Shown in pieces: positions 32,396 to 41,252 of a stretch of DNA of 43,130 bases. The DNA lies in assembly GCA_021808365.1 (NCBI GenBank), contig JAKBBU010000014.1, forward strand, positions 1 through 43,130, written 5' to 3'. The position numbers and the translations under genes are program-made. The stretch is from Pseudomonadota bacterium (lineage in GTDB: Bacteria; Pseudomonadota; Gammaproteobacteria; JAKBBU01). The first letter of the stretch is position 1. The number at the start of each line of letters is the position of its first letter. The notes under the pieces are model-generated. The model saw nothing but the letters and a program-made list of their open reading frames with translations, searched no databases and was not told the origin of the DNA.

Positions 32396-34744
32396 TTACA
32401 TTTTTTTACGAAACGCCTGTCTCACCGCCTCAACCTCTACAATCATTTGCTCATAAAGCCCTTCTAAAATCTCTGTTTTCTGAGCACGCACATAATCTTC
32501 AAGACGCTCACACGCCTGTCTCAAGCGAAGCGTACCACAATAACAGGCTCCCCCCTTCATTTTATGCGCCCAATCAGAAATTGCCCCCCAATCCTGTGCA
32601 TCATGAGCCGTCTTAAGCGCTAATAATTCTTCATCAAAACTTTCAACCAGCATCTTCAACATCTCAAGCACGACTTCTTTTTGGCCGCCTAATAATTGCA
32701 TGCCTGCCTTTAAATCAAGAACAGGACCTTCTAACTTTAATAAAGCTTGATCCGTATTTGCCACAGCGGGCTTTTCTTCTTGTTTCTCAATTTTTGACGC
32801 ACGCTCAGGAATAAACGCATTTAATAAATCAGCGGCTTTATCGCGGCTTAAAGGCTTAGAAAGCACAGCGTCCATACCTGCTGTAATACAACGCTGTTTA
32901 TTTTCACTGTCAATATGAGCCGTTAACGCTAAAATGGGAACATGCTTATCACGAGACCATTCTTTCAAGCGCATTTGCTTGGCCACACGGCAACCATCCA
33001 TATCAGGAAGCCCAACATCCATAAAAATTAAATCATAAATTCGTTCATTTGCTTTTTGCAAGGCTTCTTGGCCTGTACTCGCAATATCAACGGCGCAATG
33101 CAACCCCTCAAGAATGCTTTTTGCAACCTGTGCAGCAATGTGTTGATCTTCAACAATTAAAACACATGTTTTAGTCTGATCGAGCTCACCATAGGGCAGC
33201 TCCGGTGTTCGTACCGTTGAGGGTTGCGTGGCAATTTCGCGACGCGGTGTGGGATCAACACCAAAATCATCGTCAAGCAAGGCCTCTTTTAAACGAAATA
33301 AACACGTGAACGTAGCGCCTTCCTGAAGCTTGCTTTCAACATAAATTTCAGCACCCAGATCATCAATGAATTGTTTAACCACGGACAACCCAAGCCCCAT
33401 GCCCTTGTAAACACCTTCATACGAAGGGGTTAATCGTTTAAAGCGCGCAAAAATATTCTCTTGTTGTTCGGGTGAAATCCCAATTCCCGTATCTTTGACC
33501 GTGATTTTAAGGACAAGATCGTCACCACTTCGTTTTGCCAAAGCAGCTCCCAGCGTCACTGAACCTGTATCGGTGAAATTGAGCGCATTCGTCACCAATT
33601 CTAAAACAATACGATGAATTCGCTTTGAATCCCCCACCAAATATTGAGGAATAGTCTCATCGTAATTTAAGGTTAAATTAAGTTTCTTCAAACTCGCCTT
33701 GGCTCGCACAAGGTGGAGCACGTCTTCTAATTTTTCTTTTAAATTAAATTTCTTTCTAAATAGCGGGATTTCACCCGTCGTCATGCGAATCGTTTCTAAA
33801 ATTTCATTTAAAAATTCCATCAAAGATTGACTGGATGCTACAAGATTATCTGCATATTCTTTTATTCTAACATTAGGCGCTTCATCACGAATAATTTGCG
33901 CAAACCCCACAATCCCTGTCAGGGGTGTACGAATATCATGACGCATATTTTCTAAGAATTCTGTTTTGGCTTGATTAGCTGCTTCTGCTTCTTCTTTTGC
34001 ACAGCGGAGTGCTTCTTCAGCTTTTTTACGATCGGTGATGTCAAAAGAAGTTCCAACGGTCCCGATGATCTCGCCTTTGTTATTACGAAGGGGGGATTTC
34101 ATGACGAGGAAGGTATAGGGCTTCCCATCTTTACCAATCAAAACTTCTTCCATTTTTTGAGGTTGTCCTGTACGCATAACTTCATTATCATTACGTACTA
34201 AAGCGTCAACATCTGTTGTCCATGGTAAGTCAACATCTCTTTTTCCGATCAGCTCCTCTGGTTTTAATCCCACCATATTAACAACATTACTGTTCATACC
34301 GCGGTAAAAACCAGCTTTGTCTTTCCACCAATAATTGATGGGCATTGTCTCCTGTAAGCACTCAAAAAGTCGTTGCAAACTATCATAATCCTGACCAATC
34401 ACAGGATCCTGAGCGGTCACAGATTTTTTACCAATGATTTGAATTTCTTGAGTTTGATCATCGCGAGCGACACTCCATTGGAACACCGTACCCTCGGGCC
34501 ATTCTTGTTCACAGGTTTGAAGCGTGTGTTTAGAAGAGAAGACATCCTTGTAAGCCGCCAATAATCGAGTCATCCCTTTTTTATGCGTCAACCAGCCTTT
34601 CAAATCACAGCTCTTGAGGACGGTATTCGTAATCGAAAAATAAGCTTCTGCTGCTTCATTGATAAATAGAACTTGGCCATGGCGATCACCCCGAACGACA
34701 ATATCACCGTTCTGTGGCATCGCAACTGGTTGATTCTTCTCCAT
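32396..34744 (-). CDS. ArcB-like hybrid sensor histidine kinase
   Basis: A 782-residue cytoplasmic phosphorelay kinase without membrane helices. Domains in order: PAS-like (10-105), PAS/PAC (120-240), HisKA with His269 (NMRHDIRTP), HATPase (N387, DTGIGI 418-423, GMGLGL 448-453), a receiver domain with Asp576 (FMDVGLP), and an Hpt domain with His727 (WAHKMKGG). The H-D-H layout is that of ArcB/LetS-type kinases that feed a separate response regulator, which is not encoded here. GGAG precedes the ATG. It may sense redox or metabolic state through the PAS domains. Confidence 0.92.
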   Translation of the reverse strand: MEKNQPVAMPQNGDIVVRGDRHGQVLFINEAAEAYFSITNTVLKSCDLKGWLTHKKGMTRLLAAYKDVFSSKHTLQTCEQEWPEGTVFQWSVARDDQTQEIQIIGKKSVTAQDPVIGQDYDSLQRLFECLQETMPINYWWKDKAGFYRGMNSNVVNMVGLKPEELIGKRDVDLPWTTDVDALVRNDNEVMRTGQPQKMEEVLIGKDGKPYTFLVMKSPLRNNKGEIIGTVGTSFDITDRKKAEEALRCAKEEAEAANQAKTEFLENMRHDIRTPLTGIVGFAQIIRDEAPNVRIKEYADNLVASSQSLMEFLNEILETIRMTTGEIPLFRKKFNLKEKLEDVLHLVRAKASLKKLNLTLNYDETIPQYLVGDSKRIHRIVLELVTNALNFTDTGSVTLGAALAKRSGDDLVLKITVKDTGIGISPEQQENIFARFKRLTPSYEGVYKGMGLGLSVVKQFIDDLGAEIYVESKLQEGATFTCLFRLKEALLDDDFGVDPTPRREIATQPSTVRTPELPYGELDQTKTCVLIVEDQHIAAQVAKSILEGLHCAVDIASTGQEALQKANERIYDLIFMDVGLPDMDGCRVAKQMRLKEWSRDKHVPILALTAHIDSENKQRCITAGMDAVLSKPLSRDKAADLLNAFIPERASKIEKQEEKPAVANTDQALLKLEGPVLDLKAGMQLLGGQKEVVLEMLKMLVESFDEELLALKTAHDAQDWGAISDWAHKMKGGACYCGTLRLRQACERLEDYVRAQKTEILEGLYEQMIVEVEAVRQAFRKKM

Positions 34745-34774
34745 ACATTCTCCATGAAAAAAGAGAGGGCAAGA

Positions 34775-34812
34775 TGTTGGGTGAGCCTGCTCGAAGGCAG
34801 ACTCAACCTACC
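34775..34812. repeat. Degenerate family A hairpin
   Basis: TGTTGGGTGAGCCTGC...ACTCAACCTACC keeps the A termini but has several unpaired bases. It lies 31 bases upstream of the kinase start codon. Nearby, CTCATCGG (34827-34834) and CCGATGAG (34847-34854) make a separate 8-bp stem with a 12-base loop. Confidence 0.6.
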
Positions 34813-34907
34813 TTGAATTCTAGCGACTCATCGGACGGAAATCAAACCGATGAGGTTGTTCCGTCCCGGACCCCAGCCCGTATTAGCAGAATGCTGCAGA
34901 ATGCTTT

Positions 34908-34941
34908 TGTTGGGTTACGCGAGTACGCTAACCAACTTACA
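34908..34941. repeat. Family A repeat at the NRPS stop codon
   Basis: TGTTGGGTTACGC...GCTAACCAACTTACA, preceded by two tandem copies of GCAGAATGCT (34886-34905), which also precede the A copy at position 50. The NRPS stop codon (34937-34939) lies within its TGTAAG terminus. Confidence 0.82.
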
Positions 34942-37900
34942 TTGTGAATACCACTTTTTTATCCAAACAATGCCGAATCAAGTCCCGCAAGCCTGCAAGG
35001 TAGATCTGGCCCCAGACCATCATCCTCTCATGTGAATACAAGGTTTGATTGTAGGTCAGGAAGAGCCTAAATTGCCCTCCCTTGATACAGGACAAAAATA
35101 AAAGATCTTCTGTTGTACGGCTTTTTCCATCCATCCCTCCCTCCAGATCAAGATTCATGAAACGCCAATTCGGCGTCATCATAAAATCCAAATACCATTG
35201 CCCATAATAATTAAAATTGATCCGCGGCTCCTTGGCTGCTCGTAACGGTGCTGTTCTTGGATCATCTCCCGTTAAATATCTAAGAAGACCATAGCTGACG
35301 CCTTGGTGTGGAATATCTTCAAGCTGGGCCTTGATACTAGGAATCAAATCTTCAGGGTCGGTCTTGGCAAACTCCAGGCAAATGGGTGACACACTGGTGA
35401 ACCAACCTACAGTGCGGGAAAAATCCGCCTCTTCCGTGATGATGGGCTCTCGTCCATGCCGATTAAGACATAACGCTAATTTTTTTTCACCCTCCACCTG
35501 TTGAAACAGTATCGCCAGTGCAGCCAATAAAATAGCATTGATTTCTGTGCCGTAAACCGCGTGGATCTCATGTAATAATGAATGCGTTTCCTCTTGCTCC
35601 AGCTTAAAACACAGGGTCCTACAATGTTCAACCCGATCCTGTGCTGACTCATTTTTCACGGGTAAACACAGCTTAACCTTTGCTAAAACAGCTTCCCAAT
35701 AAGCTAGATCAGCCCAGATTTCCGGTTTTTTGAGCGCACTCCCCAGTTTTTCGATCCAGGCTTGGTAGGGCTGTGTTTGTGAGATCAGAGGTTCTTCCTG
35801 TTTGACATAGGCGCTATACAATTTGGCTACATCTTCTAAAAGAACACGCCAAGAGATCCCATCAAGTACAAGATGATGAATGATAAAATAAAGATAATAC
35901 GTTGTTGAGGAGGATTGATGAAATAAAAGAGCTTTTATTAAGGGGCCGCTTGTGATCGAGATCGCCTGCCCCTGTTTTTGAAGGTGGGCCTTGATCTCAG
36001 AACGATCATGAATCACGATCACGGAAAGCGGTTGAGGTTGAGATGCATAGGTTGAATAGGCTTGTTGCCAACCCGACTCAGTTTTTAAGAAACGTAAATT
36101 CAAGCTCACATGGTATTTAGCCAGGTCATGGCAAGCACGTTCAAGGCAGGCTATGTGTAAATCAGGATCCTGAATTTTAAGATACCCCGCTTGAGCCCAA
36201 CGATGTTCCACGAATTCATGTTCAAAAAACCAACGCTGAATGGGTGATAAATCAAATAATTGGCCTGGCATTTGTATGGGAAGATGAACAGGATGAAGAG
36301 GACTTATCTTTTTTGCAATCGACGAGATGTCTTGAATCGTTCGTTTCTGATAAATCTGTTTGGGTTGAATTGAAATTCCTTGTTCCCGAGCCCGTGAAAT
36401 AAACTGAAGGATCAGGATCGAATCCAAACCATTTTGTAATAAATCACTCTGCGTATCGAGCTGATCATAGTGTAAAAGACCTCGAGCAATCTGAATCAAT
36501 TCTTCTTCAACTATATTAAGTGCTATGTAGGAAAGAAGCTTTTTTCTGCTCTTTTTTTCATTGTAAATCTCTAAGAGTCTTTCTCTATTGTATTTACCAC
36601 TTGTATTAAGCTCGAATTTTTCTAAAAATACAAGTGTCTTAGGGAGCATATAGTCCGGCAAAGACTCTTTAGCTTTTTTTAAAATAATGTCTTCAGTCAA
36701 CACAGGGGTAACAGAGGGATCAATTCTTATAAAACTAATTAAATGTTCTTTGCGCGTTGGATCAACTAATGTCACAACTTCACTGATGCCCGCAATTTTC
36801 AAAAGAACATTTGACACTTCATACAATTCAACACGGTGACCTCTAATTTTAACCTGTTCATCAACCCGGCCAATGTATTCAATCGCACCATCGGGAAGAC
36901 AACGTCCTAGATCACCCGTTTTATAAAGACGTTCATTTAATTTGAATGGATGAGCAATAAAGTTTTTTTGAGTTGACTCTGGCCGATTCAAATAACCACG
37001 GGCAAGGCATGCACCACCGATATAAATTTCACCCATCTCTCCTTCAGGCACAGATTGTAAATCATCATTGAAAAGATAAACGTCTGTATTTTTGATAGGA
37101 TAGCCTATGGTTGCAGGAGGATGAGTATCGTCATAAACAAAAGCCAACGAAAAAACAGTAACTTCTGTCGGCCCATAAGCGTTGATTAGACGAACATAGG
37201 GCGCCCATTTTAAAAGAATTTTGGAGGTACAAACATCACCACCTACTCCCAATGTTTTTAATTCAGGAAGAAGATCTGGAGATACAGAATCCGTTTCTAC
37301 TAAAGTAGGCGGAAAAAAGGCAATGTCAACCTTATAAATAGAAAGAACATCATAAAAAGCTTCGATAGTGGATTTTTTACTGGATACTGGTAAAAGACAA
37401 AGCATTGCACCCTGCGTCAGTGCTAAAGTCCATTCTAAAACAGAAGCATCAAAGCCAATTGAAGCAAATTGCAACACTTTACTTTGATGATCAACTTGAA
37501 ATAAATTTGATTCTACCTGCACGAGATTTAAAACACTCCCATGCTCCACACACACACCCTTCGGCTGCCCTGTCGAACCCGAAGTGTAGATGATATAAGC
37601 TAAGTGATGTGCTTCAATGTTTAAATCAAGATTATCTGTATTTTGTGCCCTCAGAATATCGCGCTCGACATCCACGCGAATTTTTTCAATGGGCAAATCT
37701 TCAAAGGCAGGCATGAGGTGAGATTGCGTGAGGAGAATTCTTGCCTTTGAATCTCCAATAATCCATTGTAACCGCTTTGGAGGTTGGCGAGGCTCCAGGG
37801 GCACATAGGCACAACCCGCTTTTAAAACGGCTAAGATCGCGACAAAGAGGTCAAAACAACGTTCAATGCAAATAGCAATGGGTTCTTCCGGTGAGACCTG

Positions 37901-38047
37901 TTTTAAACGCAGATAATGTGCCAATTGATTGGCTTGGGCATTGAGCTGCGCATAGCTCATTTTTTTATCTAAATAGAGTAAGGCCGTCTGATCGGGTGTT
38001 TTTTTTGCTTGCTTTTCAACAAGTTGATGTAAATTATTGATTGTCAT
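34937..38047 (-). CDS. Stand-alone nonribosomal peptide synthetase module (A-PCP-E)
   Basis: A 1036-residue module of the GrsA/TycA layout. The adenylation domain (1-490) has YTSGSTGQPKG (154-164), NAYGPTE, YKTGDLGR, GRVDEQVKIRGHRVE and the A10 lysine Lys485. The carrier domain has the phosphopantetheine serine Ser543 in GLDSI. The C-terminal condensation-like domain (about 595-1036) is an epimerase: HHLVLDGISW (724-733) and DFSRTVGWFTS (875-885). By alignment to GrsA from memory the pocket residues read D A L F G G A V F K, suggesting a hydrophobic or aromatic substrate. It has no condensation or thioesterase domain, and no partner synthetase is in the window, so it would load and epimerise one amino acid. 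Confidence 0.93.
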   Translation of the reverse strand: MTINNLHQLVEKQAKKTPDQTALLYLDKKMSYAQLNAQANQLAHYLRLKQVSPEEPIAICIERCFDLFVAILAVLKAGCAYVPLEPRQPPKRLQWIIGDSKARILLTQSHLMPAFEDLPIEKIRVDVERDILRAQNTDNLDLNIEAHHLAYIIYTSGSTGQPKGVCVEHGSVLNLVQVESNLFQVDHQSKVLQFASIGFDASVLEWTLALTQGAMLCLLPVSSKKSTIEAFYDVLSIYKVDIAFFPPTLVETDSVSPDLLPELKTLGVGGDVCTSKILLKWAPYVRLINAYGPTEVTVFSLAFVYDDTHPPATIGYPIKNTDVYLFNDDLQSVPEGEMGEIYIGGACLARGYLNRPESTQKNFIAHPFKLNERLYKTGDLGRCLPDGAIEYIGRVDEQVKIRGHRVELYEVSNVLLKIAGISEVVTLVDPTRKEHLISFIRIDPSVTPVLTEDIILKKAKESLPDYMLPKTLVFLEKFELNTSGKYNRERLLEIYNEKKSRKKLLSYIALNIVEEELIQIARGLLHYDQLDTQSDLLQNGLDSILILQFISRAREQGISIQPKQIYQKRTIQDISSIAKKISPLHPVHLPIQMPGQLFDLSPIQRWFFEHEFVEHRWAQAGYLKIQDPDLHIACLERACHDLAKYHVSLNLRFLKTESGWQQAYSTYASQPQPLSVIVIHDRSEIKAHLQKQGQAISITSGPLIKALLFHQSSSTTYYLYFIIHHLVLDGISWRVLLEDVAKLYSAYVKQEEPLISQTQPYQAWIEKLGSALKKPEIWADLAYWEAVLAKVKLCLPVKNESAQDRVEHCRTLCFKLEQEETHSLLHEIHAVYGTEINAILLAALAILFQQVEGEKKLALCLNRHGREPIITEEADFSRTVGWFTSVSPICLEFAKTDPEDLIPSIKAQLEDIPHQGVSYGLLRYLTGDDPRTAPLRAAKEPRINFNYYGQWYLDFMMTPNWRFMNLDLEGGMDGKSRTTEDLLFLSCIKGGQFRLFLTYNQTLYSHERMMVWGQIYLAGLRDLIRHCLDKKVVFTM

Positions 38048-38155
38048 TGTTTAGCTGAAAAAGTGTTTTTAGAATACTGAAATCTTGAGCAAATTCAACC
38101 ATGACAGTATACCTAACTAGATCGACAAAAAACTAATTAAAAAGATAAGCCATGC

Positions 38156-38337
38156 TATACCCCGCGTGGTCACAATCTGAGGTTTTGAACATCCGATCTG
38201 ACATTCATCTTTCGACGTTCTTCAATCGAAAAAGCTCGAAAGATATTGAATATTCCTGCGCTTTTTCTCAATCAGAACGTCAAAATCTGAACGCCACCTC
38301 GGTGTCAAAACCTCAAATTGTGACCGCGCGGGGTATA
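38156..38337. repeat. Family G 182-bp palindrome
   Basis: Outer arms 38156-38188 and 38305-38337 (33 bases, 2 mismatches) start TATACCCCGCG. Inside, further imperfect complementarity (GACGTTCT...AAAAAGC with GCTTTTT...AGAACGTC) continues toward the middle. No second copy is in the window. Confidence 0.85.
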
Positions 38338-38417
38338 GAAAATGAGTCAGGAGAACCGACCGAGTGATCGATTGTACCCCGGAAATTTTACTAAAGAAAG
38401 TGGTTTTGAGTTTATCA

Positions 38418-38439
38418 TGTAAGTTGGGCTAACCCAACA
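38418..38439. repeat. Short family A hairpin near icmF stop
   Basis: TGTAAGTTGGGCTAACCCAACA: the two A termini with the middle deleted. Its TGTAAGTTGG end is inverted relative to the copy at 34908-34941, so the two bracket the NRPS gene. It is 9 bases from the icmF stop codon. Confidence 0.75.
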
Positions 38440-38448
38440 AAAACACGC

Positions 38449-40476
38449 CTACTTTTGTTGCTCATTCACAATGGTAATACTACCATAGGGTGTTTCTATG
38501 ACTCGTCCTGAATATTTTGATGTCTTTTGAACCGTCTTCGATAAGGTAACGGGTTTAGTTACCGATTTGGATGCCGGTGTAATCGTCATAGGTGGTTCTG
38601 AGTTTACAGAAGATTGTGCCGAGGGGTAGCCAGAGTCTGCCCCTTCAGAAGGCTGTGGTAGCTCCGAATTCGCGTGGGTCTCTACAGGCGGCGTAGCAAT
38701 TGACTGCGAGAATGAAGGCTGCATCTCTTGAATCATGGGAGATATGAGCGCAATACTCATGGTTCCCATTGAGTTCGAATTTGATGATAAATCATTTTTT
38801 TCAGCGGGTGGGGCCGGTGGATGTAAAACCTGCTCGGCAAGACCCACCATGGCGGGTCGCACAGGGATCCCTTGCGTGATATTTCCAAGCGCGTCCTGTA
38901 AATAGCCTTGTAATTGGGATAAAGTCGCCGGTTTATCCGCATAATGCTGCGACCAAAAAACATTCAACCATTTTTCAACAAATTGCGGTTTTAAATTAAT
39001 CGGTTCAACCAACATCATATACGCCGTCACAGCACCTGATAAAATAGGGGAGTTATTTTGATGCAAGGTTTCAATTTCTTGGATCAATTGATCACCCACA
39101 GCAGGTAAGAAATGCTCATGCAAGGTTTGATTTAATAATGTTGTGCTCATCCCTGCTAAATTCACTTGGTGAGAAGGGCGCATCAACCTAGGCGGTGATA
39201 ATTGTGCCAATGATTCATTCAATAAGGTTAATTGATGTAAGGTCGGGAGCCATGCCGTCACATCTTGACCTTGCAGGGTTGATTTCAGTGCTTCATATTG
39301 GCCCAAGTGGTAAATACCTTGATTTAATAAAGCCACATTTTTTGAAAAATGAGTGGTCCAAAATAAAGTAGCGCCCAGAAGAGCAAATGCACAAGATAAA
39401 AATACACTTCGTTGGATAAAATTTGAATGTGTTTTAGGTGGAACTACATTGGACAAGGCTTCTTGGAAAAGAACTCGCCTAAACATCGATTCCACAAAAT
39501 AACTCTTCCACGGTGTATCTTCTTTTAGATCATGACATTGCAGCGCAGTCTCGTGATGATCCAAAATAGTATATTCTTTCGGTTTTTGCATACTACTTGT
39601 AAAATAAATACCCCTTAAATTTAAGTTTTTCTGTAAATGCCCGCCTCCAAATGTCTCTTGAATAAAGGATAAAATCACTGATTTATAATTTAAAAACCGC
39701 CAAGAAAAAGGTAGTAATTTAGATCGAATATTCAAACGATATTCAGCATGTAAGTGCTTCATCACCCGCTCATTTAAACGCACTCCTAATTCATCAAGGG
39801 CTGTACTGAAAAAATCCAACCATTTCGAGTCTCCCTTTTTAGACAGTGGGCGGGTAACGCCCCAAACTTGCTGGCGTTCTGTTTTGCTATAGTGCATGAA
39901 AAATTCTTGAAACCCTTCAATCTGATCACACTGGCTTAAACACAAATAAACAGGCACATCAATTTTAAACAATGTGTTAATTTCATCGAGACGATCACGA
40001 ATATTACTCGAATGCCGTGCTTTCTTATTTCGAGCTAATTCTTCTAAATCACATAAGTGAGTAACAACAATCACACCGGCAATGGAATGGTGAGATTTTT
40101 TTAACACTTTGAGTAAGATCATCCATCGCTCTTTAATTTTTTTACCTAAATGATTGTGCACGGTATAGTCACGACCTACATCAATAAAAACGGCTTCCTT
40201 CGTGGCCCAAAAATTAGCATCTTCCGTGCTTGGAATTTCAAACGGTGAGCTATTTTCATATTTTTTTGAGAGTAAGAATTGCAACCCTGAATGAAGTAAT
40301 AAATTCGTTTTCCCAGCGCCCCCAGGGCCCAACACTAAATAATGAGGAAGCTCGCCTAACATTTTTTTATCATTGGCTTTAATGGGCGTTTGTTTTAAAA
40401 ATGTAATTGCGCTTGCCAAACGCTTTTTTAATTGAGCTCGTGATGACGATCGAAAAAAACCAAAAAATCGCATCAT
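38449..40476 (-). CDS. icmF: IcmF-family secretion protein, short form
   Basis: A 675-residue inner-membrane ATP/GTP-binding-type protein of the IcmF/TssM family. It has the Walker A GPGGAGKT (50-57), the family stretch AVFIDVGRDYTV, an IAGVIVVTHLCDL region, CLSQCDQIEGFQEFF and one clear membrane helix (about 355-375). Known IcmF/TssM proteins are about 970-1200 residues; here the C-terminal periplasmic half is much shorter and ends in a Ser/Pro/Thr-rich tail. With IcmH it stabilises the Dot/Icm core in Legionella. Its start overlaps the icmH stop by 4 bases. Confidence 0.86.
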   Translation of the reverse strand: MMRFFGFFRSSSRAQLKKRLASAITFLKQTPIKANDKKMLGELPHYLVLGPGGAGKTNLLLHSGLQFLLSKKYENSSPFEIPSTEDANFWATKEAVFIDVGRDYTVHNHLGKKIKERWMILLKVLKKSHHSIAGVIVVTHLCDLEELARNKKARHSSNIRDRLDEINTLFKIDVPVYLCLSQCDQIEGFQEFFMHYSKTERQQVWGVTRPLSKKGDSKWLDFFSTALDELGVRLNERVMKHLHAEYRLNIRSKLLPFSWRFLNYKSVILSFIQETFGGGHLQKNLNLRGIYFTSSMQKPKEYTILDHHETALQCHDLKEDTPWKSYFVESMFRRVLFQEALSNVVPPKTHSNFIQRSVFLSCAFALLGATLFWTTHFSKNVALLNQGIYHLGQYEALKSTLQGQDVTAWLPTLHQLTLLNESLAQLSPPRLMRPSHQVNLAGMSTTLLNQTLHEHFLPAVGDQLIQEIETLHQNNSPILSGAVTAYMMLVEPINLKPQFVEKWLNVFWSQHYADKPATLSQLQGYLQDALGNITQGIPVRPAMVGLAEQVLHPPAPPAEKNDLSSNSNSMGTMSIALISPMIQEMQPSFSQSIATPPVETHANSELPQPSEGADSGYPSAQSSVNSEPPMTITPASKSVTKPVTLSKTVQKTSKYSGRVIETPYGSITIVNEQQK

Positions 40477-41252
40477 GAATTCCCCATTGTTTTCGTTTGA
40501 ATCAATTGCTGTAGTGTATGCGCCAAAGGTTGCGCTGCACGATAATAAGCAAGATTAAAACTTGTATAAATGGCCGCTAATAAAAGGACTGTCGTTCCGA
40601 GTAAGTAACGAAGCTTAAACGGTACCTTGATCGTTTCTCTTTGCTTATGAGGAAGATAAGCTTGTGGTGAAAGCGCCATTTCAAATTCACCCTGCTCGTT
40701 GCTAATAGCCTGGTACAAGGTATTCATCACCGTGCGTAGTGAATCTGTGCCTCGAGGCGCAAATCGATAAAAGCCTTCTAAACCTAGACTTAAGCATAGA
40801 TAGATTAATTCTAATAGATTAAGATAACGTGAGGGATTCTCACTCAAACGCTCCAAGGCCAGAAAAAATTGTTCTGACTCCATGGATTCAACAGGCCATA
40901 ATGCTAATAATTTATGTTCTTGCCAAAATGACTCTGGAAAAATGGGATGATACAGTAAGGTTTCATCAATCGTTGCACAAAGCGCATAACGGGCCATGAC
41001 AACCACTTCATGCGGATAATCATCACGGGTCACACGGGTCACAAATCCTTTGATCATTGACATTAATTGTTGTTGTAATTCTGGTGCAGCTTGGTCAGTG
41101 CCTTGCTGTAAGGCATCGATTCTTTCAAAAATCAAACTCGCTGCCCGCACTAAGGGATTTAATCCTCCTACTAACCGTGGTTGAGAAACCCATGCGTTTT
41201 TTGAGGATCGTAAGGAAGGATGACCCATTAGAGCAGGACTTTGATGTTTCAC
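40473..41252 (-). CDS. icmH: IcmH/DotU secretion protein
   Basis: A 259-residue tail-anchored protein of the DotU/TssL family. The conserved YALCATIDETLL is at about residues 98-109, followed by the WPVESMESEQFFLALERLSE region and LIYLCLSLGLEGFYRF, and a C-terminal membrane helix (about 215-235). It forms a complex with IcmF. The absence of type VI genes (hcp, vgrG, tssB/C) nearby and the likely taxonomy favour the Dot/Icm version, though this is inference. Start overlaps the batD stop. Confidence 0.87.
   Translation of the reverse strand: MKHQSPALMGHPSLRSSKNAWVSQPRLVGGLNPLVRAASLIFERIDALQQGTDQAAPELQQQLMSMIKGFVTRVTRDDYPHEVVVMARYALCATIDETLLYHPIFPESFWQEHKLLALWPVESMESEQFFLALERLSENPSRYLNLLELIYLCLSLGLEGFYRFAPRGTDSLRTVMNTLYQAISNEQGEFEMALSPQAYLPHKQRETIKVPFKLRYLLGTTVLLLAAIYTSFNLAYYRAAQPLAHTLQQLIQTKTMGNS

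Larger units (their letters stand above)
38048..38448. other. 401-base gene-free stretch between NRPS and icmF
   Basis: Holds the NRPS leader (38048-38155, AT-rich, promoter not convincingly readable), the family G palindrome (38156-38337) and a short family A hairpin (38418-38439). The remaining bases show nothing recognisable; an open frame at 38152-38367 is palindrome sequence. Confidence 0.7.

Noticed and set aside
38152..38367. A 71-residue gene between the NRPS and icmF genes
   Set aside because: The frame is entirely within the family G palindrome and has no ribosome site or family resemblance.
40473..41252. Type VI secretion TssL/TssM pair instead of IcmH/IcmF
   Set aside because: No tssB, tssC, hcp, vgrG or clpV is nearby and the rest of the window suggests Legionellales; not fully excluded, since the families are homologous.
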